NCBI GenBank assembly: GCA_000717735.1
Contig: JOBE01000074.1
Span: 1 to 37,109 of the forward strand
Direction of reading: 5' to 3'
Source: Streptomyces griseoluteus
Lineage (GTDB): Bacteria > Actinomycetota > Actinomycetes > Streptomycetales > Streptomycetaceae
DNA length: 37,109 nt
The notes under the pieces were generated by a model. That model was given only the letters and a program-made list of their open reading frames with translations, had not been told where the DNA came from and did not search any database. Below, in pieces: positions 1 to 7,940 of the stretch; the first letter of the stretch is position 1, and every line of letters starts with the position of its first letter. Position numbers and translations under genes: made by a program.

Positions 1-57
1 GACGGCATACGAGATCTAGTACGGTCTCGTGGGCTCGGAGATGTGTATAAGAGACAG
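1..57 (+). other. Illumina Nextera i7 adapter contamination
   Basis: These bases are synthetic, not genomic. Positions 1-15 are the end of the P7 flow-cell sequence, 16-23 are an 8-base index (CTAGTACG, matching Nextera N702), 24-38 are the read-2 primer segment, and 39-57 are the 19-bp Tn5 mosaic end AGATGTGTATAAGAGACAG. Genuine sequence starts at about 58. Open frames that start here give the spurious N-termini MCIRDR and MYKRQ, which are known adapter translations. Confidence 0.98.
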
Positions 58-96
58 GTACGGGGGTGTGCGGCGGGTGTCCCGGTGGAGGGGGCG

Positions 97-1005
97 TCAC
101 AGGGGCGAGAGGTCCGGGCGCTTGGGGCCCATGCCGTCGCCCGCCGACTGGCCGGTCAGCCGCCGCACCAGCCAGGGGAGGAAGTGCAGGCGGGCCCACT
201 GGAGGTCCTCGACCTGTACGGCCGGCCACGGGCGGTGCTCCGGCCCCGGCAGGGAGGCGGACTTCGGTACGGAGGCGGGCTCCGGCTGCGGCGGAAGCCC
301 GAGGACCTCGGCGGCCCGCCGGGCGACGTGCTCGTGGCCCTCGGAGGAGAGGTGCAGCCGGTCCTCGCTCCAGGCGCGCGGATGCTGGATGGTCCGCAGC
401 GACCACAGGTCGACCACCACGCAGCCGTGCCGGTCGGCGATGGCGCGGATGTGGGCCGTGTAGATGGCGATCTTCCCCCGCAGCCGGCGCAGCACCGGCG
501 TGTCACGCGGGTCGAAGCCCGTGAAGACGAGGACCGTACCGGCCGCGCCGGTGAGCTCGGTGACCGCCGCGTCGAAGCGGGCGGCGATGTCGTCGGGGGA
601 GCTGCCGGGGTGCAGCATGTCGTTGCCGCCGGCGCACAGGCTCACCAGGTCCGGCGCGAAGTCCCGTACGCGCGAGACCTGCTCCTCGACGATCTCGTCG
701 AGGAGGCGGCCCCGGACGGCGAGGTTGGCGTAGCGGAACTCCGGCGCGGGGGAGTGCGGGGCCAGCCGGGCGGCGAGCCGGTCGGCCCAGCCGACCACGG
801 CGCCGCCGGGGGTCTCGTCCCCGACGCCCTCGGTGAAGCTGTCCCCGAGGGCCGCGTAGGAGCTGATGCCGGGGCGTGTGTCGTGTGTGTCGCGTGTGTC
901 GCGTGTGTACGGGGCGGTGCTCAGACCGGCGTACGCGCTGGGGCCGAGGGCCGGGGCGAGGGCGGGGCCGAGGACGGTGGACGGGGGCTGGTTCTTCTCC
1001 GGCAC
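97..1005 (-). CDS. SGNH/GDSL-family hydrolase
   Basis: This is a probable esterase or lipase of the SGNH fold, about 302 aa. Visible motifs are block I GDSFTEG with the nucleophilic Ser, block III GGND, and block V with the catalytic Asp and His in EDRLHLSSEGH. I chose GTG at 1005 because a GGGGGGAC ribosome binding site lies just upstream. An in-frame ATG at 1077 would add 24 residues. The first 50 or so residues are low complexity (a repeated TRDTRDTHDTR stretch from a GTGTGTCGC-like DNA repeat), and family members usually begin close to the GDS block, so the true start could be further downstream. No signal peptide is evident. It lies at the contig end and has no clear link to the biosynthetic genes. 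Confidence 0.85.
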   Translation of the reverse strand: MPEKNQPPSTVLGPALAPALGPSAYAGLSTAPYTRDTRDTHDTRPGISSYAALGDSFTEGVGDETPGGAVVGWADRLAARLAPHSPAPEFRYANLAVRGRLLDEIVEEQVSRVRDFAPDLVSLCAGGNDMLHPGSSPDDIAARFDAAVTELTGAAGTVLVFTGFDPRDTPVLRRLRGKIAIYTAHIRAIADRHGCVVVDLWSLRTIQHPRAWSEDRLHLSSEGHEHVARRAAEVLGLPPQPEPASVPKSASLPGPEHRPWPAVQVEDLQWARLHFLPWLVRRLTGQSAGDGMGPKRPDLSPL

Positions 1006-1213
1006 GTCGCGTCCCCCCGCCTCTCGGTTCCGGCCGGCACCGTCGGAGGCACCGGAGCTGTCACGGTGAGGCGGCACGGGGCAGGGGCAGTCAGGGCATG
1101 AAAGGACCTGGCCCCGCGCCGTCTCGTGGCCAGAGCTTCACCCGGCGCCCGGCGGGGGGCCAAAGACCGCGCGGCGAGAGTGTCACATTCCGCGCGGTCG
1201 GTCTGTTTCTGTT

Positions 1214-1257
1214 GAGGCTTCTGCGGAGGTTTCTGTGGAGACCTCCGCAGAAACCTC
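1214..1257 (-). terminator. Hairpin terminator after the quinone oxidoreductase gene
   Basis: The 12-nt arms TTCTGCGGAGGT (1219-1230) and ACCTCCGCAGAA (1241-1252) pair perfectly around a 10-nt loop. Beyond one mismatch, GAGG (1214-1217) and CCTC (1254-1257) extend the stem. It lies 25-68 nt beyond the stop codon of the leftward gene ending at 1282. Confidence 0.75.
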
Positions 1258-1281
1258 CCGCAGCGGCTTCCGAGCGGCCCG

Positions 1282-2190
1282 TCACGGCCGCAGGACGACC
1301 TTGCCCGTCGTACGCCGCTCCAGCAGGTCCGTGTGGGCCCTGGCGGCCTCGGCGAGCGGGTACTCGGCGCCGGTCACCGGGCGCAGCCGCCCCTTGAGCG
1401 TGAGCGCGAACAGCTCCTCCAGCGGCTCGCGCAGCCCCCCGGGCCTGGCCAGGGTGGGGCGCAGCCAGAAGCCGACGACGGCCGCGTTGAGCCGGCTGAG
1501 CCGGGCCGGGTCGAGCGCGGCGAAGGCGGTACGGGACGCGTTGCCGTACGTGACGAGCCGGCCGAAGTCGGCGAGGGAGCCGAGCGCGTGGTCGAAGAGG
1601 TCGCCGCCGGCCGCGTCCAGGATGACGTCCGCCCGCAGCGGCAGCGGATACCGCGCGACCTCGTCCGCGCCGAGCTCCAGGGCCAGCCGCTCCTTCTCCG
1701 GCGTGGACGCCTGCGCCAGGACCCGGCCCGCCCCGAACTCCCGGGCCAGCTGCACCGCCAGGCTGCCCACACCGCCCGCGGCGGAGTGCACGACGACGCT
1801 CTCGCCCGCCTGGAGCCGGGCCGCGGAGCGCAGCAGGTGCCAGGCGGTGAGGCCCTGCATCAGCAGGGCGAGGGCCCGGGACGCGTCCAGTTCCTCGGGG
1901 ACCTCGACCAGGGCGGACTCCTTCGCGACCACCTGTTCCGCGTAGCCGTGGCCGACCTTGGCGAGGACCCGGCGGCCGTCCTCGGTCCGGCCGACGACCT
2001 CGCTGCCGGGGACGTGCGGCAACAGGCTCGGGTCGAGGTAGGAGCCGTCGACCTGGAGCGTGTCGGCGAAGTTGACGCCGGCGGCCTCCACGGTGATCAG
2101 GACCTCGCCGGGCCCGGGGACCGGGGCGGGCACGTCGACGGGCGTGAGGACTTCGGGACCGCCGAAACGGTCGAACCGTATAGCGAGCAT
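1282..2190 (-). CDS. Zinc-independent quinone oxidoreductase / MDR-family alcohol dehydrogenase
   Basis: NAD(P)H-dependent quinone or enone reductase of the medium-chain dehydrogenase superfamily, 302 aa. The N-terminal GroES-like domain (about 1-120) begins MLAIRFDRFGGPEVL, a classic quinone-oxidoreductase start. The Rossmann domain carries the cofactor loop VVHSAAGGVGSLAVQLAR near residues 135-152, and the C-terminus is the usual GKVVLRP. The catalytic-zinc Cys and His ligands of true alcohol dehydrogenases are absent. I chose ATG at 2190; the open frame continues upstream to 2379 but only through a low-complexity 24-bp repeat. The gene is divergent from the transposase-like gene at 2454 and is probably a housekeeping neighbour. 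Confidence 0.88.
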   Translation of the reverse strand: MLAIRFDRFGGPEVLTPVDVPAPVPGPGEVLITVEAAGVNFADTLQVDGSYLDPSLLPHVPGSEVVGRTEDGRRVLAKVGHGYAEQVVAKESALVEVPEELDASRALALLMQGLTAWHLLRSAARLQAGESVVVHSAAGGVGSLAVQLAREFGAGRVLAQASTPEKERLALELGADEVARYPLPLRADVILDAAGGDLFDHALGSLADFGRLVTYGNASRTAFAALDPARLSRLNAAVVGFWLRPTLARPGGLREPLEELFALTLKGRLRPVTGAEYPLAEAARAHTDLLERRTTGKVVLRP

Positions 2191-2302
2191 GAGCAGGCAC
2201 GGTACCCGCGGGCGGCGGCCGGATGCGCGCCTTCCGGTCCGGCTGTCGGGGTCGTGCGGCGCGCCGGGTGTCGGCGGCTCGCGCTTCGGCCGCAGGGTTC
2301 TG

Positions 2303-2360
2303 CCGCCGCCGGCCGCCCCGGGCCTCCCGCCGCCGGCCGCCCGGGGCCTCCCGCCGCCGG
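2303..2360. repeat. 24-bp tandem repeat in a divergent intergenic region
   Basis: The core CCGCCGCCGG recurs at 2303, 2327 and 2351, giving about 2.4 copies of a 24-bp unit that also contains GGGCCTCC. It lies between the oxidoreductase start (2190) and the transposase-like gene start (2454). It may be a slippage-prone minisatellite; no function is evident. Confidence 0.7.
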
Positions 2361-2453
2361 TCTCCGTGGCCCGGGACACTCCGGCTCCACGCGAAATTCA
2401 AGAGCGACTCGCCAAGGTGTGCTCCGACACTGCCAGGGCGACGAGGAGCGGGG

Positions 2454-3569
2454 ATGGTGCAGCAGCTCACCAGCGAGCGACCGGCGACGGACACCGGGCA
2501 GAGCGACGCCGAACCCGTTCCGGCCTGGTTCGTGAACACCGTGTTCGGCAACCTGCCCCGCTCCGACCAGCGGCGTTGCGCCAAGTCGTACCTCCGGGCG
2601 CTGCTCACCTCGCCCGGCCGCAAGACCGTCCGCGCCATGGCCGGTTCCACCACGGACCTCCAGGCCCTCCAGCAGTTCGTCAACCAGAGCCCCTGGGACT
2701 GGCGGCCGGCCCGCCGGGCGCTCACGCGCCTCGCGGCGGAGTGGATGAACCCGCGGGCCACCGTCCTGGAACTCGCCCTCGTACCCAAGTACGGCGAGCA
2801 GATCGTGGGCGTCCACCGGCGCCCCACCCCCACCGGAGGCTCCGTCAACTGTCAGGTCGCCCTCGGCATGTTCCTCACCGAACAGGACCGGAGCCTGCCC
2901 GTCGACTGGCAGCTCTACCTCAACCGCGCCTGGGGCGAGGACGAGCAGCACCGGCGCCGCGCCCGGATACCCGCCGACGTGCGCCGCCGCCCCCTGGAAG
3001 ACCTGGCCCTCGACCTCCTCGACCGGGCCCCGGAGCCGCGGCGGGGCCGTACGCCGCCCGTGATCCTCGACCTGCGCGGCACCGGGGACACCGCCCGCGC
3101 CGCCGCCGGGCTGATGGAGCGCGGAACCGGATTCCTGCTGTCCCTGGGCGCAGAGGAGCAGCGGCGGGCCAACGTCCTCAAGCCGCCGGTGCGCGGACCG
3201 CTCGTCACCCTGGCCTCCCCGGCACGCCTCGACCTGCGGGGCGCCGCCGGCGCGGGACGGTTCCGGCTGCTCGCCGAGTGGTCCCCGGCCCGCGACAGGC
3301 CCCGCAAGGTGTGGCTGACGAACCTGCTGGACGGCGCGTCGAACGACCTCCTCGCGCTGCTGCGGCTCAAGGGCACGTCGGGCGCGGCACTGAAGGCGGT
3401 CGACGAGGACTACGGAATGGGCGATTTCACGGGCCGCTCGTACCCCGGCTGGCACCACCACATGACGCTGGTCTCCGCGGCGTACGCGGTGGACACGCTG
3501 GAACTCTGCGAGCAGGACGACGGCGAGCCCGGCGACCCCGGCTTCACCGGCCGGCTTCCCGGGGAATGA
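2454..3569 (+). CDS. IS701-like DDE transposase homologue, probably catalytically dead
   Basis: 371 aa, with ATG at 2454 behind GAGGAG (2443-2448). The order of conserved segments follows IS701/IS4-type DDE transposases: a helical N-terminus, the VGVHRR...NCQVALGMFLT strand, the PVDWQLYL segment, VILDLRGTGD at the second catalytic position, and the C-terminal GRSYPGWHHHMTLVSAAYA block. The first catalytic site, normally an Asp pair before a GFPKKG-like turn, reads LELALVPKYGEQ and has no acidic pair. I see no terminal inverted repeats or target duplication around it. The gene is therefore more likely a domesticated, DNA-binding derivative than an active insertion sequence. It lies directly upstream of a palindromic promoter at the edge of the biosynthetic genes. 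Confidence 0.7.
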   Translation: MVQQLTSERPATDTGQSDAEPVPAWFVNTVFGNLPRSDQRRCAKSYLRALLTSPGRKTVRAMAGSTTDLQALQQFVNQSPWDWRPARRALTRLAAEWMNPRATVLELALVPKYGEQIVGVHRRPTPTGGSVNCQVALGMFLTEQDRSLPVDWQLYLNRAWGEDEQHRRRARIPADVRRRPLEDLALDLLDRAPEPRRGRTPPVILDLRGTGDTARAAAGLMERGTGFLLSLGAEEQRRANVLKPPVRGPLVTLASPARLDLRGAAGAGRFRLLAEWSPARDRPRKVWLTNLLDGASNDLLALLRLKGTSGAALKAVDEDYGMGDFTGRSYPGWHHHMTLVSAAYAVDTLELCEQDDGEPGDPGFTGRLPGE

Positions 3570-3572
3570 GTA

Positions 3573-3621
3573 ACTGACCTGGAAGTACGTACTTCCGCGC
3601 GTCTGTGCCGTGACGCATGAT
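3573..3621 (+). promoter_or_regulatory. Palindromic operator-promoter shared with 18965-19013
   Basis: A perfect 16-bp palindrome, GGAAGTACGTACTTCC, lies at 3581-3596 and is preceded by ACTGACCT. A 25-nt stretch (3573-3597) matches 18965-18989 at 21 of 25 positions. At the same offset in both copies, 17 nt after a possible -35 (TTCCGC here, TTCCGT there), stands a possible -10 (CATGAT here, CATGCT there). The operator would overlap the -35 box. The layout resembles MarR/HxlR-type sites; the family assignment is inference. Transcription would run towards the monooxygenase at 3898 with a leader of about 270 nt. Confidence 0.6.
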
Positions 3622-3730
3622 GAATGGGGTCCCCGAACCGCATCGCCCCGGCTTCCAAGCCCCGGTCGGCCGGGGCGGTGCACGGGCCCCGTACTCCCGC
3701 CGATTCACGCGCGGGTGTTCTTCTCCTCAC

Positions 3731-3744
3731 CCGGTGATCACCGG
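3731..3744. promoter_or_regulatory. 14-bp perfect palindrome in the monooxygenase leader
   Basis: CCGGTGATCACCGG is a perfect dyad about 154 nt upstream of the monooxygenase start, within the 328-nt gap 3570-3897. It could be a second operator or a leader structure. Apart from this and the 3573-3621 element I see no convincing gene in the gap; a 20-codon frame from 3784 has only a weak ribosome binding site. Confidence 0.35.
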
Positions 3745-3897
3745 ATTCCCCCTGTATTTCGCAGAGTTCCGGATGAGCTTCATATGACCCTGTGTCCGGG
3801 AGGATGCGGAGCACTCGCCGCTGCCTTCGGAGCGGGTTTCTCGTAGCTGAGGCAAGGGAGCGAGTCTCATACGGGAAGCGACTGCTGAGGAGTCAGG

Positions 3898-5142
3898 ATG
3901 ACCAGGAACGACAGCGGTGTCATCGCGGTGCTGGACGAGGTGACGGCCCTGGTCCCGGTGCTTCGGGAGAGCGGAATCGAGGGCGAGGAGCGCCGCTGGA
4001 TTCCGGACGAGAACATCGAACTGCTCGAAAAGGCCGGGGTATTCCGGCTCGCGGTTCCGCGCCGGTTCGGCGGCCTCGGCGTGCCGGTGGCCGACCAGGC
4101 CGCGGTCCTGAACGAGATAGCCCGGGCCGATTCGGCCACCGGATGGGTCTCGATGATCTGGGTGTCCAGTTCCTGGGTCCCCAGCCTTTTTCCCGAACAG
4201 GCCCAGGAGGAGGTGTACGCGGCCGGCGCGGTCCGCGTCTCCACCGGGTTCACCCCCTCCGGGACGCTGACGGCGGGCATCGCCGACACCGAGACAGCCG
4301 ACACCGAGGCCGCAGACTCCGGCTCCGGATCTGGCTCCGGATCTGGCTCCGGCTCAGGCTCCGGCTCAGGCTCAGGAACCCCGAGCGACTACACCCTCGA
4401 CGGCTCCTGGAAGTGGATATCCGGCTCCAGGGGCGCTGACTGGGCCGTGCTCGCCGCGCTCCTCACCGGCCCGGACGGCACCCCCGTCCCGTACGCCGCC
4501 CTCGTGCCGTTCTCCGCGCTCTCCATCGCCGACGACTGGTACTCCTCCGCGGGCGCCGGGACCGGCAGCTCCACGGTCACCGCCACCGGCGTCACCGTCC
4601 CCGCCCACCGGGTGCTGCCCCTCGCGGACGTCCTCGCCGGCGGGGACTACGCCTTCGTGCCCTACTTCATGGCGCAGGGCGCCGCCGCCTACATCGGCAT
4701 GGCCAAGGGCGCGTACGAGAGGTTCCTGGAGCGGCTGCCGGGGCGCGGCATCACCTACACCTCCTGGACCGACCAGAGCCAGTCGCCCCTGACCCAGATC
4801 CAGGTGGCCGTCGCCGCCAACAAGATCGAGGCCGCGGACGCGCTCCAGGAGCGCTGGCTGCGCCGGCTCCAGGAACACGCGGACGCCGGCACCCAGCCGG
4901 ACCTGGCCGAGCGGGCCGCCGCCCGCGGCCGCGCCGCGTACGCCGTCCAGCTCGCCAAGGAGGCCGTCGACGAGCTGTTCGAGGCCGCCGGGGCCTCGGT
5001 GATCCTGCGCGACGAGCCGCTGCAGCGCTTCCACCGCGACATCCGTGGCCTGTCCCTGCACGCCCTGTTCACGTTCACCACCAACCAGGAGGTGCACGGC
5101 CGGGCCATCCTCGGCCTCGCCCCCGACACGCCGTTCCTGTGA
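3898..5142 (+). CDS. Acyl-CoA-dehydrogenase-fold flavin monooxygenase with a (Ser-Gly)10 insert
   Basis: 414 aa, with ATG at 3898 behind GAGGAG (3887-3892). The fold is that of acyl-CoA dehydrogenases and group D two-component flavin monooxygenases: an N-terminal helical domain (RRFGGLG...ARADSATGWVSMIW, about 1-110), a central beta domain (SWKWISGSRGADW onwards) and a C-terminal helical bundle ending FTTNQEVHGRAILG. Such enzymes hydroxylate or epoxidise using reduced flavin from a separate reductase; the flavin reductase at 14196-14732 is the obvious partner (inference). Residues 141-160 are ten Ser-Gly dipeptides, preceded by an acidic Asp/Glu/Thr stretch. They replace the loop that normally joins the FAPSG-like strand to the GxWxxxSG strand. 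The NmrA-like gene starts 49 nt downstream, probably in the same operon. Confidence 0.82.
   Translation: MTRNDSGVIAVLDEVTALVPVLRESGIEGEERRWIPDENIELLEKAGVFRLAVPRRFGGLGVPVADQAAVLNEIARADSATGWVSMIWVSSSWVPSLFPEQAQEEVYAAGAVRVSTGFTPSGTLTAGIADTETADTEAADSGSGSGSGSGSGSGSGSGSGTPSDYTLDGSWKWISGSRGADWAVLAALLTGPDGTPVPYAALVPFSALSIADDWYSSAGAGTGSSTVTATGVTVPAHRVLPLADVLAGGDYAFVPYFMAQGAAAYIGMAKGAYERFLERLPGRGITYTSWTDQSQSPLTQIQVAVAANKIEAADALQERWLRRLQEHADAGTQPDLAERAAARGRAAYAVQLAKEAVDELFEAAGASVILRDEPLQRFHRDIRGLSLHALFTFTTNQEVHGRAILGLAPDTPFL
4318..4377 (+). repeat. In-frame Ser-Gly codon repeat
   Basis: Twenty codons encode ten Ser-Gly pairs using a mixture of TCC/TCT/TCA and GGC/GGA, so the DNA is an imperfect 6-bp (locally 12-bp) tandem repeat. 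Its length could change by slippage without loss of frame. Confidence 0.9.
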
Positions 5143-5191
5143 CCGCCCCGGACCATCCGAACCGGCCACCCCAGGAAGGCGCAGCGCCGCG

Positions 5192-6076
5192 ATGACCTCC
5201 ATGACGACCATGACGACGAAGACCGACGACGACCATTCCGACACGACGGTGCTCGTGCTCGGCGGGACCGGCAAGACCGGCCGCCGGCTCGTGCCCCTCC
5301 TCCAGGACCACGGCGCGAGCGTACGGGCCGCCAGCCGCCGGGGCCCGGTCCGTTTCGACTGGGACCGCCCGAACACCTGGGAACGCGCCCTCGAAGGCGC
5401 CGACGCCGTCTACCTCGTGGACGCGCAGGACCGGCCGGGGCAGTGGGACGCCGAGGGCTGCATCCGCGCGTTCGCCGACCTCGCCGTGGACCAGGGGGTG
5501 CGCCGGATGGTGCTGCTCCAGGCCCGCGTGACCGAACGGGTCGGCGGCAAGTCCCTGATCGCGGGGGAGCGGGCCGTACAGGAGTGCGGGGCCGAGTGGA
5601 CCGTGCTGCGGCCCAACTGGTTCTTCCAGAACTTCGACGAGGGCGTCTTCCTCGACTGCCTGCTCGCGGGCGAACTGCCGCTGCCCGCGGGCGAGGGCAG
5701 GGAGCCGTTCGTGGACGCCGAGGACGTCGCCGCGGTGGCGGCGGCCGCGCTCCTCCAGGACGGCCACGCCGGCGAGACCTACGAACTCAGCGGCCCGCGC
5801 GCCCTCACCTTCGGCGAGGCCATCACCTCGATCGCGCACGCCACCAACCGGGACATCCGGTACTCGCCCGTCGGGCACCAGGACTACGTCGACGAACTCG
5901 TCTGCTACGACGTGGCCGCCGACTACGCCCTGTTCCTCGCGGAACTCGTCGCCCAGATCCGCGACAACAAGAACTCGGCCCCGACGGACACGGTGCGCCG
6001 GGTCCTGGGGCGCGAGCCGCGGGACTTCGAGGACTACGTGAAGGACGCGGCGTCGCGGGGGGTCTGGGACCTCTGA
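5192..6076 (+). CDS. NmrA-like NAD(P)-binding reductase
   Basis: 294 aa, a Rossmann-fold protein of the atypical short-chain dehydrogenase (NmrA/isoflavone-reductase-like) group. The nucleotide-binding motif is VLVLGGTGKTGRRLVPLL near residues 20-37. Further typical segments are DAVYLVDAQD, WTVLRPNWFFQNF (where the family often has its substrate-pocket start) and FVDAEDVAAVAAAAL. There is no clear catalytic YxxxK pair, as is common in this family. ATG at 5192 has GGAAGG 12 nt upstream; Met4 and Met7 are alternative starts. It follows the flavin monooxygenase by 49 nt and may reduce or rearrange its product (inference). Confidence 0.82.
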   Translation: MTSMTTMTTKTDDDHSDTTVLVLGGTGKTGRRLVPLLQDHGASVRAASRRGPVRFDWDRPNTWERALEGADAVYLVDAQDRPGQWDAEGCIRAFADLAVDQGVRRMVLLQARVTERVGGKSLIAGERAVQECGAEWTVLRPNWFFQNFDEGVFLDCLLAGELPLPAGEGREPFVDAEDVAAVAAAALLQDGHAGETYELSGPRALTFGEAITSIAHATNRDIRYSPVGHQDYVDELVCYDVAADYALFLAELVAQIRDNKNSAPTDTVRRVLGREPRDFEDYVKDAASRGVWDL

Positions 6077-6196
6077 GCGGCGACGTCTGAGCGGCGACCG
6101 CTGAGCCGGGACCGCATCGCTTACTGCCCCCCACAACCTCACAGCCCGACGGCCGGGGCCCGGCCCGGCCGCCCTTTCAAACATCAGGAAGACCTC

Positions 6197-7639
6197 ATGA
6201 GCGACGCATCCGCCCACATCGGTGTCACCGGCCTCGCGGTCATGGGCCGCAACCTGGCCCGCAACTTCGCCCGCAACGGTTTCACCGTCGCCGTCCACAA
6301 CCGCACCCCCGCCCGGACCCGGGCCCTCGTCGACGAGTTCGGCCACGAGGGCACCTTCGTCCCGGCCGAGACTCCCAAGGAGCTGGTGGCCGCCCTTCAG
6401 CGCCCCCGTCGCCTGATGGTCATGGTGCAGGCCGGCGAGGCGACCGACGCCGTCATCGACGAGTTCGCCCCGCTCCTGGAGACGGGCGACATGATCATCG
6501 ACGGCGGCAACGCCCACTTCGCCGACACCCGCCGCCGCGAGGCCACCCTGCGGGAGCAGGGCATCCACTTCGTCGGCACCGGCGTCTCCGGCGGCGAGGA
6601 GGGCGCCCTGAACGGCCCGTCGATCATGCCCGGCGGGTCCGCGGAGTCGTACGCGGTGCTCGGCCCGATGTTCGAGGCCATCAGCGCGAAGGTCGACGGC
6701 GAGCCGATGAGCACCCATGTCGGCACCGACGGCGCCGGACACTTCGTCAAGATGGTCCACAACGGCATCGAGTACGCCGACATGCAGCTCATCGCGGAGG
6801 CGTACGACCTGCTGCGCCAGGTCGGCCGGTACACCCCTGCCGAGATCGCCGACATCTTCCGCACGTGGAACACCGGCCGCCTCGACTCCTACCTGATCGA
6901 GATCACCGCCGAGGTCCTCGCCCACACCGACGCCGACACCGGCCTGCCGTTCGTCGACATCGTCGCCGACGCGGCCGGCCAGAAGGGCACCGGCCGCTGG
7001 ACCGTGCAGAGCGCCCTCGACCTCGGCTCCCCGGCCACCGCCATCGCCCAGGCCACCTTCGCCCGCGCCGCCTCCTCCCAGGAGGCCCTGCGCACGGCCT
7101 ACCGGGAACTGCCCGGCGGAGTCAGCCCGGACCTCACCCGCAGCGAGGCCGCGCGCTTCACCGCGCAGGTCGAGCAGGCGCTGTACGCGTCGAAGGTCAT
7201 CGCGTACGACCAGGGCTTCACCATGATCCGCGACGCGGCCGACGAGTACGGGTGGGACATCGACCTCGGCGCCGTCGCCGGGATCTGGCGGGCCGGCTGC
7301 ATCATCCGCGCCGCCTTCCTCGACCGCGTCCGCGCCGCCTACGCCGAGTCCCCTGCCCTGCCGAGCCTGCTGTCGCAGCCGGAGTTCGCGGCGGAGATCA
7401 CCGCCGCCCAGGTCCCCTGGCGCGAGACCGTCGCCTCCGCCACCCGCCGCGGCATCCCCGTGCCCGCGCTCTCGGCCGCCCTCGCGCACTACGACACCCT
7501 GCGCGCCGGCCGCCTGCCGGCGGCCCTGCTGCAGGGCCAGCGCGACTACTTCGGAGCCCACACGTACCGGCGCACCGACCGCGACGGCTCCTTCCACACG
7601 CACTGGGCCAAGGCCGACCGCCCCGAAACCCAGTCCTGA
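6197..7639 (+). CDS. gnd: 6-phosphogluconate dehydrogenase (decarboxylating)
   Basis: 480 aa, full length for the long form. It converts 6-phosphogluconate to ribulose 5-phosphate and CO2 with formation of NADPH in the cytosolic oxidative pentose phosphate pathway. Seen: the N-terminal dinucleotide fold GLAVMGRNLARN, the signature GTGVSGGEEGALNGPSIMPGG, the catalytic Lys region HFVKMVHNGIEYADMQ, and the C-terminal RTDRDGSFHTHW. AGGAAG lies just upstream of ATG 6197. It sits 120 nt after the NmrA-like gene on the same strand and is followed by a terminator hairpin. A second gnd copy inside a secondary-metabolite locus could provide NADPH; whether this is the only copy cannot be judged here. 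Confidence 0.95.
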   Translation: MSDASAHIGVTGLAVMGRNLARNFARNGFTVAVHNRTPARTRALVDEFGHEGTFVPAETPKELVAALQRPRRLMVMVQAGEATDAVIDEFAPLLETGDMIIDGGNAHFADTRRREATLREQGIHFVGTGVSGGEEGALNGPSIMPGGSAESYAVLGPMFEAISAKVDGEPMSTHVGTDGAGHFVKMVHNGIEYADMQLIAEAYDLLRQVGRYTPAEIADIFRTWNTGRLDSYLIEITAEVLAHTDADTGLPFVDIVADAAGQKGTGRWTVQSALDLGSPATAIAQATFARAASSQEALRTAYRELPGGVSPDLTRSEAARFTAQVEQALYASKVIAYDQGFTMIRDAADEYGWDIDLGAVAGIWRAGCIIRAAFLDRVRAAYAESPALPSLLSQPEFAAEITAAQVPWRETVASATRRGIPVPALSAALAHYDTLRAGRLPAALLQGQRDYFGAHTYRRTDRDGSFHTHWAKADRPETQS

Positions 7640-7701
7640 CCCGCTCGCTCTCGGGCGGGCGGCGCCGAGGACGGCCGCTCGTCCGGAGCCACGGCCGGGC
7701 C

Positions 7702-7728
7702 GCCCTCGCCGGATCCACCGGCGAGGGC
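7702..7728 (+). terminator. Terminator hairpin after gnd
   Basis: GCCCTCGCCGG (7702-7712) pairs perfectly with CCGGCGAGGGC (7718-7728) around a 5-nt loop. There is no T tract, as is common in Streptomyces. Confidence 0.75.
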
Positions 7729-7841
7729 CCCTGGACGGGTCTCCGTGCGGGCCGCCGCTGACCGCCGAGCCCGCATCAGGATCCGCGTAGGAATACGAAT
7801 ACGAGCCGAGCCTGCACGACAGACCTCGACCCTTTCCTTGC

Positions 7842-7940
7842 CAGCGTGTCTGGACGCGAGCCACCGAAAGCCAGCCACGACGGCGCGGAGGTTCGACGAC
7901 GGCCGCAAGGAGGTCACCTGAGCCACGTGCGGCCTCAGCC
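7842..7940. repeat. 99-bp exact direct repeat, copy 1
   Basis: Identical over 99 nt to 10542-10640, exactly 2,700 nt away and in the same orientation. On the minus strand it covers the first codons (VTSLRPSSNLRAVVAGF...) and the upstream flank of the HTH regulator remnant described at 10382-10617. Here it stands alone, as a 5' gene fragment in the intergenic gap after gnd. Confidence 0.95.

Noticed and set aside
29..1101. Plus-strand frames starting with MGSEMCIRDR and MYKRQ
   Set aside because: Their N-termini are translated adapter sequence and the rest is antisense to the SGNH hydrolase.
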